The notes below the pieces were generated by a model, which saw only the letters and a program-made list of their open reading frames with translations, had not been told where the DNA came from and searched no databases. From Clostridia bacterium (GTDB lineage Bacteria; Bacillota; Clostridia; Lachnospirales; Lachnospiraceae), in contig CAJTDE010000002.1 of assembly GCA_910574835.1 (NCBI GenBank), positions 1 to 64,000 on the forward strand: DNA of 64,000 nt, in the 5' to 3' direction. The position numbers and the translations under genes are program-made. Shown piece by piece: positions 1 to 8,034 of the stretch (its first letter is position 1; the number at the start of each line of letters is the position of its first letter).

Positions 1-216
1 TGACTCGATGCTTGCGGAAGGATATTTAAAATAGGCATTTTTGATAAGCCGGTTTATGAGCCTGTTCTCCCGTTCCTGTATCAGCGTTTCAAGGAGCAGT
101 TCCAAACGCTTTTCGTAGCTTACCACAAGCTTTATATCTTTTTCCTGCATTTCTATGATCCTTGCAAGGTCGCCAAGTTCCAATACAGATAAACTCTTTT
201 TTATTTCAATGTTCAT
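1..216 (-). CDS. istB: IS21-family helper ATPase IstB, N-terminal part (cut by window edge)
   Basis: This is the second gene of an IS21-type transposon. Its ATG at 216 lies inside the last codons of istA (stop at 206), a short overlap typical of the istA-istB pair. About 72 residues are visible, a charged helical N-terminus with an EKRLELLLETL-like stretch; the Walker A motif would lie beyond the window edge. IstB proteins are AAA+ ATPases that help the IstA transposase with target choice and strand transfer. The assignment rests mainly on position, since the ATPase motifs are out of view. Confidence 0.8.
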   Translation of the reverse strand, partial: MNIEIKKSLSVLELGDLARIIEMQEKDIKLVVSYEKRLELLLETLIQERENRLINRLIKNAYFKYPSASIES

Positions 217-1768
217 TTGTTGTCTCTCCTTTTCTGTAGTAATCCGCGCCTCTGACAATTCCGGATTTTTTATTGTTTTCCTTAAACTCTGTAAGTTCCT
301 TCTCACTGTTTATGCTCTTTGCATTGGAATAGATGGTCTTATAATAAGGCATATGGTATTGCCTGAGCGCTTTATCACATGCTTTTTCAAGGATCTGGGG
401 TGAATAGATGTCAGCTATGGAAAGTATGGCTCCTGCTGTCTGCATGGGCTGTTCTTCTACTTTTGCCTCGTCAAACATCCTGCGGATTACTTCAAAGGTT
501 TTGGGGCCTGTTTCCCTTGCCCTGTCGCGCAGGGCATCCACTGACAGATTTTTCCGAAGCGGGAATGGCAGATGAGCCGGCTCTGTCCGCATGCCGTTTG
601 CCATATGTCTGGGAAGTATCTGATGTCTTCCTATCTCGGTTCTGTTATAATAGATAAATACAAGATGGCTGTTAAATTTGACATCTACCTTGCAGCCGAT
701 ATATCTGTATGGAACGGAGTACTGGCCTTTGTTCCACCATATATGGGAGTTGCTGCCAACTTTATGCCCATAAGACCATTCACAGACTTCATAGGGGATA
801 AGCGGCAGGGTTCTCAGATATGGCTTTTCTTCCATTTCAAAGATGCTCCGGCGGCTGCCGGGGCGTTTTTGGAACGGCTTGTCATTGAATTCCTTTACTG
901 CTTTCCGGATACCAGCATTTAATGCGGCTAATGATGTGAATACATCGTTCCTGAGTTTTGCGATGACAGCCGTGGCGATCTTACCCACAGAACCTTCAAC
1001 GCTTGCTTTCTGCTTCGGCTTTTTGACACCTGTAGGCATGATGGCAACGGAATAATACTCGCCAAGGGAAAGATAGGCCTCATTTAGTATGATCTCGCCT
1101 CTTTTAGGATGCAGGGTCACTCCGGTTTTCAGGTTATCACAGACAATCTTTACTGGTGTGCCGCCAAAGAACCGGAACATGTTCACATGACAGGAAAGCC
1201 ATGCTTTTTCATTCATGCTTGTTGCGGCTTCCACATAGATCATCTGACCGTATGGCATTGTTGCAACAAACAGGTATGCCGTTACACGCTCACCGGTATC
1301 AGGGTCCATATAGTTCATTGACGGACCTGACCAGTCGACTTCAACCTCTAATCCGGGTTTATGCTCTATGTGGCTCGTATAGTTTTTATCTGCCGTAAAT
1401 TTCTTGTAATTTTTGGCAAATGTTATATAAGAACATGCATTCACCCCGTCTTTCTCACATCTGGCACAGTATTCTTCCCAAAGGAGCTTTTCTGTGACGC
1501 CTGTCTTCTTTAACTCTCTATGGACGTAAGAATAATCAACCGGAGCATATCTGGGTTTATATTTAAACTTATCCGGATAGAACAGTTCATAAAGCCTGTC
1601 GTCATCCCATTCGGAAATATCATCCCATGATTTGTCCGATTGTAAGAATAACGTCTGTACTTCAGCGACGGTATTTCTTGATACACCTAAAACTTTTGAC
1701 ACCTCCCTTGCGCTTAGATTTTTTCCCAGAAGTTCCAGAATACTTCTGACTTTTGTCTTCTTAAACAT
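206..1768 (-). CDS. istA: IS21-family transposase IstA
   Basis: The 520-residue protein has an N-terminal helix-turn-helix (SAREVSKVLGVSRNTV, residues 19-34) and an integrase-type catalytic core. The likely DDE residues are D145 (in VEVDW), D211 (in IVCDN) and E258 (in ASVEGS), followed by a C-terminal beta-barrel region. The length fits intact IstA. It moves the element by cut-and-paste together with IstB. The gene is uninterrupted, so the insertion could be recent. It sits inside a recombinase gene whose remaining N-terminal part lies at 1958-2254. Confidence 0.93.
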   Translation of the reverse strand: MFKKTKVRSILELLGKNLSAREVSKVLGVSRNTVAEVQTLFLQSDKSWDDISEWDDDRLYELFYPDKFKYKPRYAPVDYSYVHRELKKTGVTEKLLWEEYCARCEKDGVNACSYITFAKNYKKFTADKNYTSHIEHKPGLEVEVDWSGPSMNYMDPDTGERVTAYLFVATMPYGQMIYVEAATSMNEKAWLSCHVNMFRFFGGTPVKIVCDNLKTGVTLHPKRGEIILNEAYLSLGEYYSVAIMPTGVKKPKQKASVEGSVGKIATAVIAKLRNDVFTSLAALNAGIRKAVKEFNDKPFQKRPGSRRSIFEMEEKPYLRTLPLIPYEVCEWSYGHKVGSNSHIWWNKGQYSVPYRYIGCKVDVKFNSHLVFIYYNRTEIGRHQILPRHMANGMRTEPAHLPFPLRKNLSVDALRDRARETGPKTFEVIRRMFDEAKVEEQPMQTAGAILSIADIYSPQILEKACDKALRQYHMPYYKTIYSNAKSINSEKELTEFKENNKKSGIVRGADYYRKGETTNEH

Positions 1769-1879
1769 AAAAAGACCTCCCTATAGATTATTTGGTGATA
1801 CTGCATCAGCAGTTCTCCAAGAATAACTATAAGGAGATTTATAGTGAAATCAAATATGTGTGCTGCCACAATATGTTGT

Positions 1880-1957
1880 GGTGGCTCTGAAGGTGGAAAA
1901 TACCATTTCCGGGTGGCTCTGAAGCGGGAAACTGGTGGCTCCCAAGGGGGATAATAT
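1880..1957. repeat. Terminal repeats of the IS21 element
   Basis: Three copies of GGTGGCTCY occur at 1880-1888, 1912-1920 and 1934-1942, spaced 32 and 22 nt apart. Multiple short repeats just inside the ends are typical of IS21-family elements, where they bind IstA. The outer boundary is near 1955-1965, where the interrupted recombinase frame begins. The other end and any target duplication lie outside the window. Confidence 0.75.
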
Positions 1958-2254
1958 TCAATATACATCATACCCAAGGCTGTCGAGATACAGCGCAAAC
2001 TGGCGCACGCAGGTCAGCCTGTGGGAACGGCTTTTGGCAGCCTCGTTTTCCCTTGGTGCTGTGAATGCCTCCGCCAGGCTGCGGGTTATTTTAATTTCGT
2101 TGGTTCCGAACTCGGTGGCAAACCGGCAGAAGCGGGCAAGACACTTTGGCTCCCCTTCATACTTGAATCCCAGGCTTCTCTTGTAGTCCACAAAGTCATT
2201 GGCTGCTTCGGCAAAAATGCCTGTCATTTCAGGTTTTTTTCGTTTTCCGGACAT
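1958..2254 (-). pseudogene. Tyrosine recombinase, N-terminal fragment cut by the IS21 element (RitB-like)
   Basis: The fragment begins at an ATG at 2254 that overlaps the stop of the upstream recombinase (TAATG), so the two were translationally coupled. About 98 residues remain and resemble the N-terminal SAM-like, core-binding domain of phage-type integrases (AANDFVDYKRSLGFKYEGE, and a VRQFALYLDSLGYD end). The catalytic domain is lost because the IS21 element starts there. In intact clusters of this kind a third recombinase gene follows; here it would be beyond the window if present. Confidence 0.75.
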
Positions 2255-3465
2255 TACACGGTCACCTCCAATGCACATTTTTTCAATTCTGCGATGCTGA
2301 TACGGAGATAGGTCATTGTGGTTTCCGTGCTGGTATGCCCAAGGATTTCCGAAATCACCGGAAGGGGCACTTCATGTTCCAGAAGGCGGCTTGCCAGGCT
2401 GTGGCGCAGGACATGGGAACCATGCTTGCGCCCCGCAGTAGGAATGCCGGATCTTTGAAGGTATCTGCAGACCAGTGCGCCTACACATCCCGGCTCAAAT
2501 CCTGTATATGGCGGCTTCTGCCTGATAAAAACATGGTCCGAGGCGGTCTGGGGCCTCGCGGTTTTTAAGTAACAGATGATAGCTTCGCCGACATCTTCAA
2601 GCAGCGGAAGTTCAAGGGGGTTCCCCGTTTTCTTCTGGATGATGCGCAGCCTTTCTTTTTCCCAGTCGATGTCTGACATCCTGAGCCCCGCTACGTCACT
2701 GCTTCGGAGTCCGAGCCTCGCAATCAGAAGGATAATGGCATAATCACGCCTGCCACACGGATTTCCCAGATCCACCGACTTAAGAAGCGTGCTTACCTCG
2801 TCCGACGTGTAAGATGACGGCAGGCGGCTCTGGCGGTTATAGTGGACATTTGGGATCTTTGAAAACAGTTCGTTTTCCATGTAGCTGTTTTCGTAGCAGT
2901 ATTTCAGGTAGTACCGTACAGCGCGCATGTTGGCACAGATAGAAGATTTTTCCATTGACCCAATGTACTTAAGGAAACGGTGGACATTCTGGAGCGTGAT
3001 GCAGCCAGGCGAATGAATTCCTTCCCCATCCAGGAAAGCAAAAAAGCGTTCAAGATAAAGAAGGGACAGCTGGTTTGTTTTATCGCTGATGCTGATCTTT
3101 TTGCGGTAATCAAGGTATTCGTCCGTGCTTTCCTGGAATCCTTCCGGAACCGTATAGGCTTTTTTCGTCACTCCGAAACAAAGGACTATATGACCGGTTC
3201 TTTGATAATCAGAGAGGAAGTTGATGCACCGGCTATAAATAACCGGCCATTTTTTTGCCGCAACCTTCTCTGACATATGGTAATGTTCCTCAAGGAACTG
3301 CAGACCGAAATCTATGCTGAACACATCCGTTTCGTGAATGCGGGCATAGGCCAGCAGCTGTTTTCCAAGCGTTTTAAATATTCGTTGATAATAATCCGAA
3401 GCACCGGCCGCCATAAGAGCCTGGCCTGTTTCAGACACAAGAGTCTGAAGATTAAGTGTTTCCAT
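2254..3465 (-). CDS. Tyrosine site-specific recombinase, first gene of a RIT-like trio
   Basis: The protein has 403 residues. The catalytic set of the tyrosine recombinase family is visible: R254 (ARLGLRSSDV), a lysine in the QKKTG hairpin, H351 and R354 (HVLRH), H377 (LGHTST) and Y386 (MTYLRI). Residues 1-210 form the N-terminal DNA-binding region. It overlaps the next recombinase by one base. Adjacent overlapping tyrosine recombinases are the hallmark of recombinase-in-trio (RIT) elements. A lone XerC/D-like integrase is less likely given the second gene and the position inside parA. Confidence 0.88.
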   Translation of the reverse strand: METLNLQTLVSETGQALMAAGASDYYQRIFKTLGKQLLAYARIHETDVFSIDFGLQFLEEHYHMSEKVAAKKWPVIYSRCINFLSDYQRTGHIVLCFGVTKKAYTVPEGFQESTDEYLDYRKKISISDKTNQLSLLYLERFFAFLDGEGIHSPGCITLQNVHRFLKYIGSMEKSSICANMRAVRYYLKYCYENSYMENELFSKIPNVHYNRQSRLPSSYTSDEVSTLLKSVDLGNPCGRRDYAIILLIARLGLRSSDVAGLRMSDIDWEKERLRIIQKKTGNPLELPLLEDVGEAIICYLKTARPQTASDHVFIRQKPPYTGFEPGCVGALVCRYLQRSGIPTAGRKHGSHVLRHSLASRLLEHEVPLPVISEILGHTSTETTMTYLRISIAELKKCALEVTV

Positions 3466-3573
3466 AATGTAGTTACCTCCGTATATGATTTATTTTACCT
3501 ATAAATCATTCGGAATTATGGAAAGTAAATCAAGAGGGAACTTCCGTATTTAAGGGGACTGTGGATATAAACT

Positions 3574-3642
3574 TTACATAATATTTAACTTGCCATAACC
3601 GACTCCGCCTTTCTGGTTTGCGATTGCGATTATTTTACACAT
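3574..3642 (-). pseudogene. ParA-type ATPase, 5' fragment broken inside Walker A
   Basis: The ATG at 3642 has a good Shine-Dalgarno (AAAGGAGA). The first 15 residues, MCKIIAIANQKGGVG, are the canonical start of a ParA/Soj ATPase, but the frame then runs into foreign sequence and stops at 3574. The lysine and threonines that complete Walker A are missing. ParA partitions plasmids and excised conjugative elements, so the host element probably lost that function here. The rest of the gene may lie beyond the inserted elements. Confidence 0.82.
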
Positions 3643-3661
3643 GATAATTCTCCTTTGCTTT

Positions 3662-3841
3662 CTACTGGTTTTCTTTTACGTTGCTTTTCCTGACTTCCAC
3701 ATAAGTCCTGTAATATTTCTTTGTCCCTTTGTTTGGGAACATATCGGAAAACTCCGTCACTTCGATTTTCGGGTTCCTCTGTAAAATCTTCCCGAACCAC
3801 TTAATATCGTTCTTCGTTCCCATAAGCCTGACTTTTAACAT
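3662..3841 (-). CDS. Small conjugative-element protein, DUF3970-like
   Basis: A 59-residue basic protein beginning MLKVRLMGTKNDIKWF. The ATG at 3841 overlaps the upstream stop (TGATG) and has GGAGG nearby; an alternative TTG lies one codon earlier. Small proteins of this type, with an N-terminal strand MxxVRxxGT and a helix, occur beside ParA in integrative conjugative elements of Clostridia. The molecular role is unknown. The family name is recalled from memory and not checked. It lies 20 bases upstream of the broken parA and is probably a cargo or maintenance gene of the same element. Confidence 0.6.
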   Translation of the reverse strand: MLKVRLMGTKNDIKWFGKILQRNPKIEVTEFSDMFPNKGTKKYYRTYVEVRKSNVKENQ

Positions 3842-4308
3842 CAATCCCGTCCTCCGAACATGGCGTACAGATCATGGTTATACGTTGCGTATTCCGGATA
3901 GCGTATCTGTATCGCCTGCCAAAAATAGGGCGCATAGGCACAGCAGAACAGTTCTTCCACTGTGTACCGTCTGCACTCGTCCACCTGTTCCTCCGCATCA
4001 TCATAATCAAGGACACTCGGCGTACCGTTGCAGTAAAGGTTATACGCCATCCTGACTACTTTCACGCTCCCGCTGGTCTGCCAGCCTTCATGCAGGCACT
4101 CTGTTTTTACACAGCCTGTCTTAAAATCATAGATACTGTAAATGTTCCTTCTTGTGTCATCACTGATACCAAGACAATATACAAGTGCCTTGTGGTATAC
4201 GTCCTGATACCTGACCTCTTTCAATTTTTCGTAGTAGAATTTTTCATGTGCATCGCTGATAAAAATAATCGCTTTCTCTTTTTCTGCTCCTAACGCTGTA
4301 TTTGCCAT
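3841..4308 (-). CDS. Conjugative-element accessory protein, DUF6075-like
   Basis: A 155-residue soluble protein. Features include an N-terminal FISDAHEKFYYEKLKEV, a central IYSIYDFKTGCVKTECLHEGWQ, and RMAYNLYCNG, a pattern matching a family of unknown function common in Clostridia conjugative elements. No catalytic motif is seen. It is translationally coupled to the DUF3970-like gene and stands first in the small operon that continues into parA. Its presence beside ParA marks this stretch as a leftover of an integrative conjugative element. Confidence 0.6.
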   Translation of the reverse strand: MANTALGAEKEKAIIFISDAHEKFYYEKLKEVRYQDVYHKALVYCLGISDDTRRNIYSIYDFKTGCVKTECLHEGWQTSGSVKVVRMAYNLYCNGTPSVLDYDDAEEQVDECRRYTVEELFCCAYAPYFWQAIQIRYPEYATYNHDLYAMFGGRD

Positions 4309-4377
4309 AATTAATCTCCTTAAATTTTTTAATATTATGAAGGATTTGAGAAAATGAGTTTTAAGGGATTACGATAA

Positions 4378-4444
4378 TTGAGTAAACTTCGCCGAAGATT
4401 GTGAGTATCCAATTTACTCAACAAAGCTGTTGAGTAATACTCAA
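4378..4444. repeat. TTGAGTA palindrome cluster
   Basis: TTGAGTAAA (4378-4386) pairs with TTTACTCAA (4413-4421) around an inner CTTCGCCGAAG hairpin. A perfect 15-nt palindrome TTGAGTAATACTCAA follows at 4430-4444. Four half-sites in under 70 nt upstream of the conjugative-element operon look like operator sites or part of a maintenance region. Confidence 0.6.
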
Positions 4445-4518
4445 TTTGAAGTGATTTTAGACGGTTTTTAACGGTAAAAGACGGTATTTCCATCTTGACC
4501 TTTTTTTGAATAGAAAAA

Positions 4519-4574
4519 GGCTCCGAATCCCTCATAATCACTTGAAAATGCGTGATTACAAGGCATTCGGAGCC
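4519..4574. terminator. Bidirectional terminator-like hairpin
   Basis: GGCTCCGAAT (4519-4528) pairs with ATTCGGAGCC (4565-4574), and an inner TAATCAC/GTGATTA stem extends it. A run of A precedes it and a T-rich stretch follows, so it could terminate on both strands. Confidence 0.6.
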
Positions 4575-4613
4575 TTATAATTTTTATACAGTTATTTCAA
4601 ATGCAAACTTCGC

Positions 4614-4730
4614 TTACATGCCCATCTGTTTTGCGAACTCTCCCTTTTTTATGTCCCGGACACACATCCCCGGAACTATGTATTTTACTGGCTTTGCAGT
4701 GATTTTTGACTGTTCTAAGACAGCGGCTTT
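4614..4730 (-). pseudogene. C-terminal remnant of an unidentified gene
   Basis: An open frame without a usable start runs for about 38 residues to a stop at 4614, ending DIKKGEFAKQMGM. It reads like the end of a real protein, and a stop codon (4731-4733) lies just before it. It could be decay product of a conjugative-element gene. No family is assigned; it may also be chance. Confidence 0.3.
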
Positions 4731-4739
4731 TCAACCGTA

Positions 4740-4875
4740 TCCCCCAAATTTTATTTTGGGGGAAAATTCATTTTGCTTTCTAAAATTTCCGATTTCTCAT
4801 TTTTCAAATTTGGGGGATAGTTATTTTCCATTTGGAGGGATTTGGGGGATAAGATTCTTCCCCCAAATCCCCAAT
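4740..4875. repeat. Array of TTTGGGGGA motifs in both orientations
   Basis: CCCCCAAA at 4741 and 4860 and TTTGGGGG at 4755, 4809 and 4841 (plus a variant TTTGGAGGG at 4831) form an array within about 130 nt. Pairs of them can fold into hairpins, for example 4741-4762. The array lies downstream of the ATPase gene. It may be an iteron-like or operator array, or remains of a replication or transfer region. The remaining sequence from 4309 to 4983 shows no convincing gene. Confidence 0.5.
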
Positions 4876-4983
4876 CTCTTCCTAGCGACTATTAGATGTT
4901 TGAGAAATATCTAATTTCCTCTAACTAAACTTGCAACAAAAATAACATCATGAAGTTTTTAGACTCTACCAACTTTTTAATCT

Positions 4984-7275
4984 CTATCCTTCAACCGCAA
5001 CAGTCGCCATATACAATTCCTGCATATTTTTCTCTAAAACGCTCAATCCCGCCTTTTTAAATTTATACCTAAGCAAAGCCGCTTTCGCGTCCTCATGCGT
5101 AGACAGGACAATTTGTCCGATTCCCTGCTGTGTCAATAAATCAGCCAATGAAATAGCGCTGATATCATCAATGGTCTGCAATGGATCATCTATTAATAAA
5201 ATATCCAATCCATCTGTTTGCCCATATACATTTTTTATAGACAATAAAAATGCTATAGAAAGACCATTGAGCTGTCCCGTGCTTAAGATATTATAAACAT
5301 CATTTCCATTTTTCGAAGCTGCCTCAAAAACCAACTGATTTGTCCGAACAACCGCCCGGATCCCCAGTCCCAATGGATAATTTTGTATGATTCTCCCACT
5401 GTACACCAGCAAAGGAATCTTTATCGCATTTGTAAGCTGCGTTTGATAATCTTTGCTAGCTGCTTCATATTTACTTACTAAAGTTTTTAACGCTTCTGAC
5501 ATAGAATCTCTTTTTACCCCATATTTTTCATAATCCTCTTCTAGCTTTTTTAGCTTCTCTTTTTCAGTTGATAGCTGTAAAGAGAATTTGTCATTAAATA
5601 ACTTTGTTATATATTGTTCCTTGCTATGCAGTTGTTCCACTGTATGTCCTGGTTTCGTGTTATGATAATATTTATTATGGATTGATTTGTATAATTCTAT
5701 CTCTTCATCCTTCAAAACAATTTTATTAGGAACTTCTTTGCCCTGGATTATTTCCATCAGTTTCTCATATTTGCCTGAAAATTCCTCTACATTGAATGCT
5801 TCATTTGGATTGGAGGAAAAGTCCGATATCCCCAATTTGATCAAGTGATTACGCAATTTTTCTGTGGAAAGCGCCCTACAGCCTGACAGTGAATCTTTCA
5901 TTTGGAGTAAAAGTTTGTTTTCTTCAAGACGCTTTTGTAAAATCGGAATTATGCTTTGCTGGAATATTCCTGATATTTCTATTTCTAAATCTTCTATTAC
6001 CTTCACACCATCTGTATGAATGTCTTTAATAAAACTTTCTGTTTCTATAATAGCCTGGTTAATATCTGTAAAATCTGTCCCACACAATGGGCACTTATTT
6101 GGGTTAAATTTACCCGCCTCTACCGCATGATTATATTGGTCAATGAACGTCCTTCTGGCCTTTGTCATCTGTGCCAAAACTTTATCCGCATCGGCCAGTT
6201 GATTCCGTTCCCTTTGTTGGCTTAACAATAGTTCCTTTAATCGCTCAACCACTTTTTTATCTATATTGACTTCTTCAAAGTGCTCCTCATCGACCAACCA
6301 TTTACTTTCCGAAAAATCCTTCAATAATCCTATGTCTTTGCCCAAACTCTGTAGAAGGCTTTCATTTTTATCAAGCAGTGAAATCTCTTCACTATAAAAC
6401 AATGCCATATATATCAGCTTAGATACACCCTTTAATTCCTTTACAACAGCATTATCTATATATTTGATATATTCCTCATAATTTTCTACGAATTTGCTTA
6501 TTTGCCGAAGCGGCAGGATGATAGAGTCATATGAAACATTTTCATCTATTACTACAACATCAAATGGATATTCTTCCTCTCGAAACAGCCTTACATCTTC
6601 CCCTGGCAATTTTTCATGGTCTGAAACACTTTCTATTTGTTTCTCTAAAGAAGTCACCTTTTCTCTCGCAGACTTTATCATCTCTTCCTTTTCTTCTGTT
6701 TCCTGCTTAATTCTTTCCCCCAAAGATTCCTGGATTGATTTTAATGTTTTTATTTTCTCTTGCATTTCCGTATTATCCGAAAGGGAAGAAACATACTCTT
6801 TCCTATCTTTGTATTTATTCTGAAGGAAATTTAAAGATTCGCTTTGTGAAATATACATTCCAATATCAAACATATTTAGGCTGAATCCTAATTTATCATA
6901 CAGACTCTCTTGTTCTATCTGCTGAGCATTCAGCAAAAGTATGCTCTCGAACTCTTCTTTACATAGCAGCTTTCTTTCAATCCGCAGTTCCCCTTCCGTA
7001 TCAGATGATAAAACTGCAGTTATGACAATATCTTTGTTGGCATCGTTTGCCAACATTCCTATTGTTTCTGTTTTCCTGTTCTGCAAATTTGGATTAAAAT
7101 GTTTCATTCGACCCGTAAGCAAAATCTCTATCGCATCAAACAGAGTTGTTTTGCCATATCCGTTCTGCCCATCCAAAATGACAATATTACGGTTACTAAA
7201 TTCAAATACCAATGGTTTTTCATCTGTAATATATTTAAAATTTCTAATACAAATATTTCTAAATGTATAACCCAT
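4984..7275 (-). CDS. SMC/Rad50-like ABC ATPase of an ABC-3C-type conflict system
   Basis: The 763-residue protein has Walker A GQNGYGKTT (36-44), a Q-loop near residue 140, long coiled coils (about 165-230 and 420-650) and a zinc-hook-like CPLC at 395-398. The C-terminal half carries the ABC signature LSTGQ, Walker B DILLIDDP and an H-loop STHED. This is the layout of SMC/Rad50/RecF-type DNA-associated ATPases. It is the last gene of a tight three-gene operon, 3 bases after the middle gene. By analogy with ABC three-component systems it probably senses or moves on nucleic acid and licenses the nuclease-like partner. Confidence 0.85.
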   Translation of the reverse strand: MGYTFRNICIRNFKYITDEKPLVFEFSNRNIVILDGQNGYGKTTLFDAIEILLTGRMKHFNPNLQNRKTETIGMLANDANKDIVITAVLSSDTEGELRIERKLLCKEEFESILLLNAQQIEQESLYDKLGFSLNMFDIGMYISQSESLNFLQNKYKDRKEYVSSLSDNTEMQEKIKTLKSIQESLGERIKQETEEKEEMIKSAREKVTSLEKQIESVSDHEKLPGEDVRLFREEEYPFDVVVIDENVSYDSIILPLRQISKFVENYEEYIKYIDNAVVKELKGVSKLIYMALFYSEEISLLDKNESLLQSLGKDIGLLKDFSESKWLVDEEHFEEVNIDKKVVERLKELLLSQQRERNQLADADKVLAQMTKARRTFIDQYNHAVEAGKFNPNKCPLCGTDFTDINQAIIETESFIKDIHTDGVKVIEDLEIEISGIFQQSIIPILQKRLEENKLLLQMKDSLSGCRALSTEKLRNHLIKLGISDFSSNPNEAFNVEEFSGKYEKLMEIIQGKEVPNKIVLKDEEIELYKSIHNKYYHNTKPGHTVEQLHSKEQYITKLFNDKFSLQLSTEKEKLKKLEEDYEKYGVKRDSMSEALKTLVSKYEAASKDYQTQLTNAIKIPLLVYSGRIIQNYPLGLGIRAVVRTNQLVFEAASKNGNDVYNILSTGQLNGLSIAFLLSIKNVYGQTDGLDILLIDDPLQTIDDISAISLADLLTQQGIGQIVLSTHEDAKAALLRYKFKKAGLSVLEKNMQELYMATVAVEG

Positions 7276-7278
7276 CTA

Positions 7279-8034
7279 CTATTCCTCCATCAGCTCCTGG
7301 TATATTGCATCGGATATTTTCTCTATATCAGCGTTTCCACTTTCTATTGCTTCGTTAAAAATATTATTTATGATCCCTACTGTTTCTTTTTGTGTCTTTC
7401 TTGTCCCATCCGCTTTTTCCTTTTGCGTCTGCCTGATCCCATCAATTCTTTTCTGAACCATTTTATCAAAATCATTCATTACAGCTTTTGGGAACACTGG
7501 ATTAAAAAAAGGGACTTTCGCCAACAGCCGTGTTAAAAAATCCACTTGGGCATCTCCCTCATCTAGAAATTGTAAGGCTTCTAATATTTCTGTAAGGGCA
7601 GAAGAACCTTTTTCTGACAGTACATGATACCAGTCCATGAAGGATTTTAATTCTTGTCTGGTATAGTAAAACACATATTTTTTATAAAAGAATTCATTTT
7701 CTTCAATCTTTATAACATATGGGTAAATGCTTTCATCTATATTTTCTATCTGCCACAATAAAATCATATATGAGTCGCTTGGATTAGGTTCTCCAATTGC
7801 TGCAAACGCCTCGTTATTCCGCAGGATATCTTCAATCTGCGGTAAATTGTCATCTTTTTCATCATCCATTTTAAGTTCAGCAAAATAATAATACTTTTTC
7901 TCACTGCCTGAGTAATCAATATACAATTCTACATCTTTATTATATAAATCTATCTTTGTTTCCGCATCCTTCTGAAAGGGAAGAACATTTCCTTCATTAA
8001 GCAAACGAATAATATCAATTATAACATCAATCAT
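7279..8034 (-). CDS. ABC-3C middle component-like protein
   Basis: The ATG at 8034 has GGAGG 6 bases upstream and overlaps the upstream stop by 8 bases; an in-frame ATG at 8052 is less well placed. The 251-residue protein starts MIDVIIDIIRLLNEG and has an alpha/beta N-terminal half with a YYYFAEL strand, then a helical C-terminal half with a Q-K-rich segment (RQTQKEKADGTRKTQKE). Its place between a nuclease-like protein and an SMC-like ATPase matches the middle component of ABC-3C systems, possibly the MC1 class. The subclass was not verified. Confidence 0.65.
   Translation of the reverse strand: MIDVIIDIIRLLNEGNVLPFQKDAETKIDLYNKDVELYIDYSGSEKKYYYFAELKMDDEKDDNLPQIEDILRNNEAFAAIGEPNPSDSYMILLWQIENIDESIYPYVIKIEENEFFYKKYVFYYTRQELKSFMDWYHVLSEKGSSALTEILEALQFLDEGDAQVDFLTRLLAKVPFFNPVFPKAVMNDFDKMVQKRIDGIRQTQKEKADGTRKTQKETVGIINNIFNEAIESGNADIEKISDAIYQELMEE

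Larger units (their letters stand above)
1..1960 (-). mobile_element. IS21-like insertion sequence (one end outside the window)
   Basis: The element comprises istB (partial), istA and one terminal repeat region. It has inserted into the second recombinase gene of the adjacent recombinase cluster, cutting it after about 98 residues. The boundary was placed where coding similarity to the recombinase ends and the GGTGGCTC repeats begin; it may be off by about 10 nt. Confidence 0.85.
1958..3600 (-). mobile_element. RIT-like element, truncated, inserted in parA
   Basis: The segment contains two coupled tyrosine recombinase genes, the second truncated. The upstream boundary is sharp: the ParA reading frame beginning at 3642 runs correctly up to KGGVG and is lost at about 3598-3600. 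The distal boundary is hidden by the IS21 insertion. The name RIT is inferred from gene arrangement; the third gene is not visible. Confidence 0.6.

Noticed and set aside
4335-4541. A 68-codon minus-strand frame in the conjugative-element gap
   Set aside because: No ribosome site, spans the palindrome cluster and terminator hairpin, and shows no family resemblance.
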